Program-made: the position numbers and the translations under genes | Notes under the pieces: model-generated | Database searches by the model: none | Told to the model about the DNA's origin: nothing | Seen by the model: only the letters and a program-made list of their open reading frames with translations | Shown here: in pieces, positions 42,714 through 51,182 of the stretch | Layout of the letters: every line of letters starts with the position of its first letter | Position numbering within the stretch: the first letter of the stretch is position 1 | Assembly: GCF_020873875.1 (NCBI RefSeq) | Contig: NZ_JAHWGU010000014.1 | Coordinates: forward strand, 124,001-188,000 | DNA from: Actinoplanes sp. DH11 | Lineage (GTDB): Bacteria > Actinomycetota > Actinomycetes > Mycobacteriales > Micromonosporaceae | Length of the DNA stretch: 64,000 bases | Reading direction: 5' to 3'

Positions 42714-42727
42714 TTTTTCATGAAAAA
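42714..42727. promoter_or_regulatory. AT-rich palindrome in the sigma factor promoter region
   Basis: TTTTTCATGAAAAA is a perfect 14-bp palindrome in otherwise very GC-rich DNA, about 110 bp upstream of the sigma factor start. The surrounding AT-rich stretch (42696-42727) is the likely promoter area; the regulator is unknown. Confidence 0.4.
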
Positions 42728-42773
42728 CCTCAGTCCCGGGGGGACCAGGGTGGACCGAAAGCCCCACAAGAAC

Positions 42774-42822
42774 AAACCCCTCCCGGCCCGTCCGGTATTA
42801 CCGGTTCGAGACGGAAGGGGTG
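42774..42822 (-). terminator. Terminator of the 83-codon gene
   Basis: ACCCCT/AGGGGT outer stem, CCGTC/GACGG middle stem and an inner CCGGTATTACCGG palindrome, followed on the minus strand by TTTGTTCTTG. It lies 16 bp past the stop of the small gene at 42838. Confidence 0.65.
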
Positions 42823-42837
42823 CAGGTGACGGACGGG

Positions 42838-43089
42838 TCAGCGCAGCACTGGGACGCGCGGCACCGGCATCTCCGTCAACTCGGTCCGGACCCAGGCCAT
42901 CCGGCGCACCGCGACGTCCGGGTGATCCCCGAACTCGGCGGCGACGACGGCCGCGCAGCCGTCACTGCCGTACCGCAGGATCATCGTCGTGATGGCGTCC
43001 TGCACGGTTTCCCGGTTGGGACACTCCGACGGCTGCAGGCACGAGACGAACAGCGCCTCGGCGGCCAGCTCATTGACTGTGCTGATCAT
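42838..43089 (-). CDS. Small conserved-looking actinobacterial protein, function unknown
   Basis: An 83-residue protein (start ISTVNELAAEALFVSCLQPS) that resembles small proteins common in Streptomyces and Micromonosporaceae; no function is known to me. It is predicted to be all-helical with conserved-looking RYGSDGCAAVVAAEFGDHPD in the middle and an Arg/Trp-containing MAWVRTEL helix. ATG 43089 has AGGAG 6 nt upstream, deciding the start. It has its own terminator and stands alone between the sigma factor and a kinase. The 227-bp gap upstream (43090-43316) holds nothing else I recognise. Confidence 0.78.
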   Translation of the reverse strand: MISTVNELAAEALFVSCLQPSECPNRETVQDAITTMILRYGSDGCAAVVAAEFGDHPDVAVRRMAWVRTELTEMPVPRVPVLR

Positions 43090-43316
43090 GTCGAACTCCT
43101 GATGTCGACGACCTGCTTGGAACTCGGGTGCGGGCCCTCGCCCATCTTCCCCGTGAGTGGCACGCCGACCGGCAGCCACGCCGTGCGAAATTTGCCGCAA
43201 TCGCCGGTATTGTGGCCGGACGCGCCGCCCACCGGGCCCGCGTGCGGATCGGAGCATGAGCGCCCGTCGGTATCCATGTTCACCGTAGCTCGGTGACCGG
43301 CACCCTGCCGCCTTCT

Positions 43317-45332
43317 TCAGTCTGACCCAATGGGTTCGGGGCACTCGTCGGGCACCTCAGGGTCACACGGGTCGTCGATGCCGGTGCCGGGCTCGGGCGG
43401 CGGGGACGACAGGCTCGCGCTGGGGCTCGGCGACAGGCCCACCGACGGCGGAGGGCTCGGCGGCGACGGCGGGATCGGCGACGACGGCCCCTCACCACCC
43501 GGATCGGGACCGCCCGGGTCCTTGGTCGGCGACTTCGACGGCGAGACGCTCGGCGCCGGCTTGATCGGCGGGACCCGGGACGGCGACGACGACCGCGGGG
43601 CGGCCGGGGTGATGTGCACGTTCCCACCCGGGTCGATCGAGATGCCGGTGGTGGGCGTGTCGGGTGCGCCGAAGCGGACCTGCCCGTCGGACAGGTGCTC
43701 CACCGGGCGGGACGGCTCGCCCGGCTCGGCCGACACGTACGCCTCGCACCGCTGCCCGTTGAGCTTGAAGACCATCGGTGCCGCGTTGCTCTCGGTGTAG
43801 CGGCCGGTGATCTGCACGGTTGTCGTCTTCTGCGCGGCCAGGGCTGCCACCGAGGAGACCGTGACCGAGCTGCCGTCCTGCTTGAGCACGGTCTTGCCGT
43901 TTCCGGAGACCACCTGGTCGCCGGGCATCAGGAACCACAGGTCCCACTCGCCGACCGGGGTGTCCGCCCGGTTCGCCAGGGTGACCTGCGCCTTGAACCG
44001 CTTGTCGTCGTCGGACCAGACCGCGTAGCTGACCACACACTGCCCGGCGATCGGCACGACGCTGGGCAGGGCGACCGCACCGGCACCGCCGCCGGGTTTC
44101 TTGTCAGCCGGCTGCCCCATGGCGCTCCAGCCGTAACTCAGGGCGCTCATCAGCGCGGCCGCACTGATCAGCACGAGGATCCGGCGGGCGCGCACCTGGG
44201 CACGCCCGGCGGGCGGCCGGGACGGCGGCGAACCGGCGGGCGGGCGGCCGGCACCGGGACGCAGCGGCGGGCCCCCCGGCGCCAGGTCGGCGGGCGTGGC
44301 GAAGGACGGCGCCGTGGTGGCCTGCCCGACGACCGGGTGGACCGCGCCGGCGTCGGTCGGCCCGTCCGCGCCGGTGGCGCCGGCCGCCGCGGCGGCGGGA
44401 CCGAAACCCGCGTACGGGTAACCGGACGGGAGGATGAACGTGTCCTCGTCGCCCTCCCAGCCCGCCTCGAAGCCGGAGGTGACGAGCGGCGCGCTGGCCG
44501 AGACCCCGGCCAGCACGTGGGCCAGCTCGGCGGTGGGCGGCCGGTCCTCGGGACGTTTCTCGAGGCAGCGGGCGATCAGCGCCTCCACCGCGGGCGGCAG
44601 CCCGTCGACGGGCGGCATCGGCTCGGGCTCGGTGTATTGATGGGCGCGCAGCAGGGCGGTGGTGGTGCCCACGTCCCACGGCAGCTGGCCGATCAGCATC
44701 CGGTAGATCAGCAGGCCGACCGCGTAGACGTCGGTGGCCGGGCTGACCTGGCCGCCCTCCAGCCGCTCGGGGGCGAGGTAGGCCGGGGTGCCCAGCAGAC
44801 TGCCGTCCGGGTCGACGTCGTTCTCGCCGATCAGGGCGGAGATGCCGAAGTCGACGACCTTGGCGCCGGCCGGGGTGAGCATCACGTTGGCCGGGGTGAC
44901 GTCGCGGTGCACGATGCCGCGCGCGTGCGCGGAGGCCAGGGCGGCGGCGACCTCGGCGCTGATCCGCACGGCGGTGGGCCAGGGCAGCATCCGGACCCGG
45001 GCCAGCACGGCGGCCAGGGACTCGCCGTCGACGAGCTCCATCACGACGTAGGGCACCGGCTCGCCGTCGACGGTGGTGGCCTCGCCGTAGTCGTACACAT
45101 TGGTGATGTGCGGATGGGTGAGCCGCGCAGCGGCCTGCGCCTCCGCGCGGAGTCTGCGCCGGAACGACGGGTCGGCGCTGGTCGAGGGCGGCAGGACCTT
45201 GATGGCGACCTGACGCCCGAGGACCTCGTCGAACCCTCGCCACACCACTGACATCCCGCCGGCACCGAGGCGCTCGACCAGTCGATAACGACCGGCGAGC
45301 AGCCCGGAACCGGGCAGGTCCGTCGTGCTCAT
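43317..45332 (-). CDS. Membrane Ser/Thr protein kinase with extracellular CBM2-like domain
   Basis: A 671-residue Hanks-type kinase. Kinase domain about residues 15-275: LGAGGMSVVWRG, VAIKVLP, HRDVTPANVML, DFGISALIGE and APERLEGG. A Pro/Gly/Ala linker follows, then a membrane helix at about 381-403 (ILVLISAAALMSALSYGWSAMG). Outside, residues about 428-533 run from CVVSYAVWSDDDKRF to FKLNGQRCEA and fit the beta-sandwich pattern of family 2 carbohydrate-binding modules, including the two terminal Cys. A Ser/Pro-rich tail ends the protein. ATG 45332 is preferred; GTG or ATG codons further upstream remain open. Polysaccharide sensing is inferred. Confidence 0.9.
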   Translation of the reverse strand: MSTTDLPGSGLLAGRYRLVERLGAGGMSVVWRGFDEVLGRQVAIKVLPPSTSADPSFRRRLRAEAQAAARLTHPHITNVYDYGEATTVDGEPVPYVVMELVDGESLAAVLARVRMLPWPTAVRISAEVAAALASAHARGIVHRDVTPANVMLTPAGAKVVDFGISALIGENDVDPDGSLLGTPAYLAPERLEGGQVSPATDVYAVGLLIYRMLIGQLPWDVGTTTALLRAHQYTEPEPMPPVDGLPPAVEALIARCLEKRPEDRPPTAELAHVLAGVSASAPLVTSGFEAGWEGDEDTFILPSGYPYAGFGPAAAAAGATGADGPTDAGAVHPVVGQATTAPSFATPADLAPGGPPLRPGAGRPPAGSPPSRPPAGRAQVRARRILVLISAAALMSALSYGWSAMGQPADKKPGGGAGAVALPSVVPIAGQCVVSYAVWSDDDKRFKAQVTLANRADTPVGEWDLWFLMPGDQVVSGNGKTVLKQDGSSVTVSSVAALAAQKTTTVQITGRYTESNAAPMVFKLNGQRCEAYVSAEPGEPSRPVEHLSDGQVRFGAPDTPTTGISIDPGGNVHITPAAPRSSSPSRVPPIKPAPSVSPSKSPTKDPGGPDPGGEGPSSPIPPSPPSPPPSVGLSPSPSASLSSPPPEPGTGIDDPCDPEVPDECPEPIGSD

Positions 45333-45723
45333 GTGCCCCCACATGCGCGCTTCGAGATCAACACCGGGCAAGCACCGCCATGCCGCCCGACGCCGGGCGA
45401 GTCGGGCCCACCATCGGACCCTGAGCATCCCCCATCGGCGGCGAGGATGTTAGTCCCTGTCGGTCACCAGTTCGACACGGGGAAACGCGATCTAGCAGGC
45501 ACTCGTCACCGTCCGTTGAGCGCTCGGAGCCCCTCGTGCGGGGGACAAGATCGGCGCTCCGGGACCGGCCGGACACGTAGCGCCACGACACCACAGCGGG
45601 AATGCCCGCTTCGTCAGAGCTTGCTCCTTCAACCAAGAGAGACGTCCACGTCGGACAGTGTCACGATCGGTCAATGGATCGCTACGCAGAGAGATCGACT
45701 TTGTCCAAGATTTGTCATCTGCG
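45333..45723. other. Intergenic region between cphA and the kinase gene
   Basis: No gene supported. It must hold the kinase promoter; TAACAT on the minus strand near 45445 could be a -10 box, without a clear -35. A short AGCGGGAATGCCCGCT dyad lies near 45596-45611. I see no clear terminator for cphA. Confidence 0.4.
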
Positions 45724-48525
45724 TCACTCCAGTGTGCGGGAGAGTGTCCGCTGGGCCGTAAGGTTGCGGGTTACGCCTGGGATCGCTCCCATGGCGGGCA
45801 CCGCAGGCAGTGCGGGCCCGGAGACCACCGGCGATCCGCCCGCCGGCACCGCTCCCAGCCCGGCCAGGAACGCCCGGACCGGTGCCCACTTCTCGTAGAT
45901 CACCAGCACCACTTCGCCCGGCGCGGCGAGCGCCAGCGCCTCGGTGATCGCGTCCCGGTATCCGTCGGCGCGCACACACGCCATCTGCGGCCGCCGTGCC
46001 CGCATCTCCCGCTCCACCAGGCCGGCCACCTCCCCCGGCGAGCGGCCGCGCAGATCCTCGTCCTCGTAGAGCACCACCCGCGTCAGGCCGTCCGCGAGCA
46101 CCTGCGCCGACGCCGCGAGCAGGTCCTCCCGGCGGTCGCCCGGCAGCGTCACCGCGGCCACGCAGCGCTGCGCGCCCCACAACCGGTGCAGGGTCCGCAC
46201 GGTCGTCGCCAACGCTGCCGGATTGTGGGCGTAGTCCACGTACACCGACACGTCACCGATCCGCAGCAGGGTGCCCCGGCCCGGGTTCTCCACACTCGGG
46301 TCGAACTCGCCCAGCCGGTCCACAAGCGTTTCCGGCCGGGCGCCCAGGGCACGCGCGGCAGCGATCGCGGCAAGCGTGTTGGCGGCCACGTGCAGGGCGG
46401 CACCGCCGTACGCGCCGGGCACCTCGGCCAGCCGGATCAGCGGGGTGCGCCGCGCGCCGGTGGCCTGCACCAGCCAGCCGTCGTGCAGCACGTACGCGGT
46501 GGCGCCCCGGCCGAGATGCTCGGTCACCACCGGGTTCTCCGCGTCCAACCCGAACCAGACCAGGCGCTTGCGGTCGGCGCGGACCCGGGGCCGGTCGGCC
46601 AGGCTGCGCACCCACGGGTCGTCGGCGTTGAGCACCAGGGTGCCGCCCTCGCGGACCCGCTCCGCGACCACCGCCTTCACGTGTGCCAGGTCCTCGATCG
46701 AGTCGAGACCGTCCTGCCCCAGATGGTCGGCGGTGATGTTGGTGATCACGCCGACGTCGGTCCAGTCGTACCCCAGGCCGCGCCGGACCAGGCCGCCGCG
46801 CGCGGTCTCCAGCACCGCGGCCTCCACCTGCGGGTCGCCGAGCACCGTCTGCGCCGACCGCGGGCCGGTGGCGTCGGACACCAGGACGGTACGCCCGTCG
46901 ATCGTCACGCCGTCGGTGGTCGCCGTGCCGACCTTGATCCCGCTGCCGCTCAGCAGGTGCGCGGTGAGCCGGGTGACCGAGGTCTTGCCGTTGGTGCCGG
47001 TCACCGCGACGGTCGGGATCCGCCCGTCCGAGCCGCCCGGGAACATCGCCCGCACGATCGCGTCCCCCACGTCCCGGGCCCGCCCGTGCACCGGCGTCAG
47101 GTGCATCCGCAGGCCGGGCGCCGCGTTCACCTCGATCACCCCGGCCATCACCCGGTCCGGGTCGCCGGGCGGCAGCGGCGCCCCGATGTCCGGCAGCCGC
47201 AGGTCGATGCCCGCGATGTCCAGGCCGACCAGCGCCGCGACCCGCTGGCAGAGCCGCGTCACATCCGGGTGCACCTGGTCGGTGACGTCCCGGCTGGTGC
47301 CGCCGGTGGAAAGGTTGGCGGTGTCGCGCAGCCACACCGTCACGCCGTCGCCGGGCACGCTGCCCGGGGTGTGCCCCTGCCGCCGGAGCACCCGCTCGGC
47401 GTTCTCGTCCAGGTCGATCCGGGTCAGCTCGCGGCAGTGCCCGTCGCCGCGGCGCGGGTCGGCGTTGGCCCGGGTGACCAGCTCGGTCACCGTGGCGCGG
47501 CCGTCGCCGACCACGTGCGCGGCGAGGCGTTCGGCGGCGGCCACCACGTCACCGGCGACGACCAGCACCCGGTAGTCGCGCCCCCGCAGCTGCCGTTCCA
47601 CCACCACCTCGCCGTCTGCCTCGGCGAACGCCCGCTCCACCTCGTCCGGCGCGCTCAGGTTGAGCGCCACCCGCCGTCCCTGCCGGCCGTGCCGCGGCTT
47701 GACCACCACCGGGGCGCCGAGCTCACCGAGCAGGGTCACCGCCTCGGCCGGGGTCCGGGCGGCACCGCCCGGCGGCACCGGGATGCCCGCCTCGGCCAGC
47801 AGATACCGGGTGACGAACTTGTCCCCGGCGATGTCCACGCCGATCCCGCTGGTCCGGTCGGTCATCGCCGCCCAAGCCAGCCGCCGGCGGTTGCCCCAGC
47901 CGAGCCGCAACAGGCTGAGGTCGTCGTAGCGTTCCACCGGGATGCCGCGGCGGCGCGCGGCCGCGATGATCGCCCGGGTGCTCGGCCCGGCCGCCTCCTG
48001 CTCCGCGAGGGCGGCGAGCCCGGCGAGACGTCGCGCCAGGATCCCGTCGCGCGAACCGGCACCCAGGCGTACGGGCGCGGTCCCACCCGGCATCACGCGG
48101 CCGGCATGGACCTCGAGCACCAGGTCGATCGCGGCGTCGAGCAGTTCGCCGGGCACCCGGGACATCGGCGACTCGTCCACCGGGCACTCGACGATCACGT
48201 CGTACACCCCGGGCTCGCCGGCCGCGACGGTCCGGCCGAAGCTGACGTCCCGGCCGATCAGCTGGGACAGTTCCAGGCACACGTGCTCGGTGACGTGACC
48301 GAAATAGGTGCCGTTGCGCAACCGGCTGACGAACCCGCCCGGCGCGCCCGCCGCGCAGTGGTGCTCGGCGAGGCCGGGCAGCGACCGCAGCAGCCGCTCG
48401 GTGAAGCCGGTGACGTCGGTGGTCTCCAGCCCGGCCAGCCCCTCCAGACGCAGCCGGGCCAGCACCGCGGGCCGGGACAGATAGACGTTGGGGCCGCGCA
48501 GGCGGCGCAGAAACTCGATCTTCAT
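45724..48525 (-). CDS. cphA: Cyanophycin synthetase
   Basis: Polymerises Asp and Arg into cyanophycin (multi-L-arginyl-poly-L-aspartate) using ATP. The 933-residue product has the N-terminal domain (about 1-160), an ATP-grasp domain for one ligation step (about 215-480; VVVKPRHGRQGRRVALN, EVNAAPGLRMHL) and a Mur-ligase-like domain (from about 500; VAVTGTNGKTSVTRL P-loop, NITADHLGQDG, YVDYAHNPAAL). Length is slightly above the cyanobacterial enzyme. The start ATG overlaps the stop of cphB (ATGA), so synthesis and breakdown genes form one operon, cphB first. Confidence 0.95.
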   Translation of the reverse strand: MKIEFLRRLRGPNVYLSRPAVLARLRLEGLAGLETTDVTGFTERLLRSLPGLAEHHCAAGAPGGFVSRLRNGTYFGHVTEHVCLELSQLIGRDVSFGRTVAAGEPGVYDVIVECPVDESPMSRVPGELLDAAIDLVLEVHAGRVMPGGTAPVRLGAGSRDGILARRLAGLAALAEQEAAGPSTRAIIAAARRRGIPVERYDDLSLLRLGWGNRRRLAWAAMTDRTSGIGVDIAGDKFVTRYLLAEAGIPVPPGGAARTPAEAVTLLGELGAPVVVKPRHGRQGRRVALNLSAPDEVERAFAEADGEVVVERQLRGRDYRVLVVAGDVVAAAERLAAHVVGDGRATVTELVTRANADPRRGDGHCRELTRIDLDENAERVLRRQGHTPGSVPGDGVTVWLRDTANLSTGGTSRDVTDQVHPDVTRLCQRVAALVGLDIAGIDLRLPDIGAPLPPGDPDRVMAGVIEVNAAPGLRMHLTPVHGRARDVGDAIVRAMFPGGSDGRIPTVAVTGTNGKTSVTRLTAHLLSGSGIKVGTATTDGVTIDGRTVLVSDATGPRSAQTVLGDPQVEAAVLETARGGLVRRGLGYDWTDVGVITNITADHLGQDGLDSIEDLAHVKAVVAERVREGGTLVLNADDPWVRSLADRPRVRADRKRLVWFGLDAENPVVTEHLGRGATAYVLHDGWLVQATGARRTPLIRLAEVPGAYGGAALHVAANTLAAIAAARALGARPETLVDRLGEFDPSVENPGRGTLLRIGDVSVYVDYAHNPAALATTVRTLHRLWGAQRCVAAVTLPGDRREDLLAASAQVLADGLTRVVLYEDEDLRGRSPGEVAGLVEREMRARRPQMACVRADGYRDAITEALALAAPGEVVLVIYEKWAPVRAFLAGLGAVPAGGSPVVSGPALPAVPAMGAIPGVTRNLTAQRTLSRTLE

Positions 48526-49343
48526 GCGGCTCGTCCTCGTTCAGCGGCGGGCGTGCCGGCGACCGGTCGGCGGCCCGAGAGATGGAAGGTGTATCCGGCC
48601 GGCAGCACGTGGATGCACGCGCCGGCCAGGGCGATCGGTCCCAACGGCGGAACCTGGATGTCGGTGGCGGCGCCGGCGTCGACGACCGTGACCGTGCCAC
48701 TGCCGAGCACCTCGAAACAGTCGCCGTCGGTCAGGATCGCGGTGTCCTCGTCGATGCCGAGGCCGAGTTCGTGCGGGTAGCAGGCGACGGCGCTGAGCAG
48801 CCGGTTCAGCCTGCCCCGCTCCGCGAAGTGCTGATCGATCAGGACGCCGGGCAGGAACTCCAGGCCGGGACCGGTCCGCACGCTCGACGCGGTCACACCG
48901 AGACCGTCGCCGCCGATGATCATCGTGGACGACATCATCGCGGCGCCGGCGCTGGTCCCGGCCAGGACCACCTCCCCGGCGGCGACCAGTTCCTGGAGCA
49001 GCGAGTCGGTCGCGGTGCCGCCGATCACGCCGGTGAGCCGGGCCTGGTCACCGCCGGTGAAGAAGACACCGGTCGCCGAGCGCAGGCACTGTTGCGCATC
49101 GGCGGAGCAGGCCTCGACCCGGCAGCTGATACGCAGCGCCCGGACCTCCCCGGCGCCCTGCTCGGCGAAGCTCGCCAGATACTCCCGTTCGGCCGCCGCC
49201 GGCGACTCACTGGCCGTCGCGATCACCACGATCCGGGCGGCGGCGCCTCCGGCGAGCTCGACGAACCGCGCGAGCAGGCCCGGTCCGGCGGCCCCGCCCA
49301 TGATCAGGAGCCGGCCGCGGTGCGGATCGTCGCTGCCTGTCAC
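48522..49343 (-). CDS. cphB: Cyanophycinase
   Basis: Serine peptidase (S51 family) that cuts cyanophycin into beta-Asp-Arg dipeptides. The 273-residue product has RLLIMGGAAGPGLLARFVEL, VFFTGGDQARLTG, the catalytic serine in VLAGTSAGAAMMSS and the HFAERGRLNRLLSAV motif; lengths agree with the family. No signal peptide, so it is intracellular. GTG 49343 is preceded by GAGGAGGG. It is the first gene of the cph operon, with a GlnR-like motif about 75 bp upstream. Confidence 0.95.
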   Translation of the reverse strand: MTGSDDPHRGRLLIMGGAAGPGLLARFVELAGGAAARIVVIATASESPAAAEREYLASFAEQGAGEVRALRISCRVEACSADAQQCLRSATGVFFTGGDQARLTGVIGGTATDSLLQELVAAGEVVLAGTSAGAAMMSSTMIIGGDGLGVTASSVRTGPGLEFLPGVLIDQHFAERGRLNRLLSAVACYPHELGLGIDEDTAILTDGDCFEVLGSGTVTVVDAGAATDIQVPPLGPIALAGACIHVLPAGYTFHLSGRRPVAGTPAAERGRAA

Positions 49344-49414
49344 CGACCCTCCTCAGCAGTGCCCGTCACCGCGGCGGGTGGAGCCGCTGAGGGGCGATAG
49401 CATCGAGGCTAAAC

Positions 49415-49456
49415 GGAACAAAACCGAAACATCTGGCTAATCAGATTTGACGGTTT
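49415..49456 (-). promoter_or_regulatory. GlnR-like motif and dyad upstream of the cyanophycin operon
   Basis: GGAAC-AAAACC-GAAAC (49415-49430) differs from the GTnAC-n6-GAAAC core at one position; a following box at the right spacing (CTAAT) is poor. It overlaps an imperfect 15-bp dyad (49421-49435 with 49442-49456) in a distinctly AT-rich patch. Nitrogen regulation of cphBA is inferred. Confidence 0.4.
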
Positions 49457-49558
49457 TCTTCGGTTGAAGCGGAATACCCCCGGCATGCCGCACAAACCCC
49501 TTGATATCGCGTCGCCGTCTGACTCCCTTCGCGACCGGCAGCGGCGGCACCGCCCGGC

Positions 49559-51142
49559 TCACTCCGCGGCCAGCAGATGCGTCACCGTCGGCGGCCCCTC
49601 GGCCAGCCCGATCGCCCGCTCCTCCGCCTGCTCGTCCGCGCCGGTCAACCGGCCCTCGTGCTGGCGCAGGTGCTCGTCCCACGTCGCCACCAGATAGACC
49701 TCCACGAACAGGTCCGGATCCGTGCCGTCGCGGAACAGTCCCCACCGGGCCGCGCCGGTCCGCATCCGCGAACCCCGTACGCTTCGCATCGCCTCGGTGA
49801 ACCCGGCGGCGTTCTCCGGCCGCACCCGGTAGGCCGCCGACACCAGCACCGGCCCGTCGTCCAGGTGCGGCTCGAACATCAGATGCGGCTCGGCCCAGTA
49901 GACGGCCGGGTTGTGGTCCTCGTTCTCCCGGGTGTGCACCGGCCAGAGGCGTACCGTGAGCACCCCCAGGACCATCAGCACCGCGGCCGCCGCGAACGTC
50001 TCGCGGAGCCCGGCCGCCGAGGCGACCTGCCCCCACACCAGCGCGCCGAGTGCCTGCCCACCGGCGAAGACGAGCTGATAGATGGCGAGCGCGCGGGCCC
50101 GGACCCAGTTCGGCAGGTCGAGCTGCATCGCCGCGTTCATCCGGGAGACCAGCATCATCCAGGCCAGCCCGGCGGCGGCCAGGGCGGGCAGCACCGCGGC
50201 GGCGTGCGGCACGAACGCGACGACGGCGAGCGCGGCAGCGTACACCAGGCCGGTACCGACGATCATCTGGTCAATGCGCAGTAACCGGCGGGCGCGGGGC
50301 ATGAGCAGCGCACCGGCGATCGCGCCGACACCGAGCGCGGTGAGCAGGACGCCGTACCCCTGCGCGCCCAGGCCCAGTTCCTGCCGCGCCACCACCGGCA
50401 GCAGGGCCCACACCACACTGCCCGGCAGCACGAACAGCAGCACCCGGCCGAGGATTCGCCGCACCACCGGTGACCAGCGCACATAGCGTCCACCGGCACG
50501 CAGCGCCGATCCGAACCTCTCCGGTTGACCGGCGGGCGGCCGGGCCGGCCGGCGCCACCCGAGCAGCACCAGCGCGAAGATCGCGAAGGAGAGCGCGTTC
50601 AGCCCGAACACCACGGCCGACCCGAACTGCGCCACCAGCAGCCCACCCACCGCCGGACCGGCCGATCGCGCCAGGTTGGTGTTCACCGCACCCAGCGCCG
50701 ACGCGCCGGGCAGCTGATCGTGCGGCACCACCTCTGGGATCACCGCCTGCCACGACGGCAACGTCAGCGCCTGACCCACCCCGAGCAGGAAGGTGAAGAG
50801 CAACAGCAGCGGCGGCGAGAGCCGGTCCAGCGCCGCGAGCGCGGTCAGGGTCACCGCCACGGCGAGAAGCCCCAGCTGTACGCCCAGAAGCAGCCGCCTC
50901 CGGTCGAGGGCATCGGCGAGCGCCCCCGACGGCAACGCGAACAGCAGCACCGGGACGGTGGTGACGGCCTGCACCAGGCTCGTCCAGGTCGCCGCGTCCG
51001 GCTCCTGGACCACCAGCCACTGTGCGCCGACGGTCTGCATCCAGGTGCCGACGTTGCTCGCGAGGACGGCGAGCCAGAGCATCCGGAAAATCGGCAGTCG
51101 CAGCGGCGCCCACGGGCCGGTGGACGGTTCGGTACGTGTCAC
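49559..51142 (-). CDS. MFS exporter fused to a C-terminal antibiotic-monooxygenase-like domain
   Basis: A 527-residue protein: residues about 12-410 form a 12-helix MFS_3-type (EntS-like) exporter (FRMLWLAVLASNVGTWMQTV at the start; ADALDRRRLLLGVQ as motif A). Residues about 430-525 form a soluble domain resembling ABM/DUF-type ferredoxin-like folds (VLVSAAYRVRPENAAGFTEA, ARWGLFRDGTDPDLFVEVYL, HEGRLTGADEQ). This fusion recurs in actinobacteria and proteobacteria; substrate unknown. GTG 51142 is the chosen start. The HxlR-type regulator gene upstream is 40 bp away on the same strand and may co-regulate it. Confidence 0.85.
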   Translation of the reverse strand: MTRTEPSTGPWAPLRLPIFRMLWLAVLASNVGTWMQTVGAQWLVVQEPDAATWTSLVQAVTTVPVLLFALPSGALADALDRRRLLLGVQLGLLAVAVTLTALAALDRLSPPLLLLFTFLLGVGQALTLPSWQAVIPEVVPHDQLPGASALGAVNTNLARSAGPAVGGLLVAQFGSAVVFGLNALSFAIFALVLLGWRRPARPPAGQPERFGSALRAGGRYVRWSPVVRRILGRVLLFVLPGSVVWALLPVVARQELGLGAQGYGVLLTALGVGAIAGALLMPRARRLLRIDQMIVGTGLVYAAALAVVAFVPHAAAVLPALAAAGLAWMMLVSRMNAAMQLDLPNWVRARALAIYQLVFAGGQALGALVWGQVASAAGLRETFAAAAVLMVLGVLTVRLWPVHTRENEDHNPAVYWAEPHLMFEPHLDDGPVLVSAAYRVRPENAAGFTEAMRSVRGSRMRTGAARWGLFRDGTDPDLFVEVYLVATWDEHLRQHEGRLTGADEQAEERAIGLAEGPPTVTHLLAAE

Positions 51143-51182
51143 GGGCAGCAACCTACCCAGCGACAGCGCTGATCCCTGTCGG

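Noticed and set aside
45658..48780. Plus-strand open frame of about 1040 codons
   Set aside because: Antisense to cphA and cphB; composition is His/Arg/Pro-rich without any domain.
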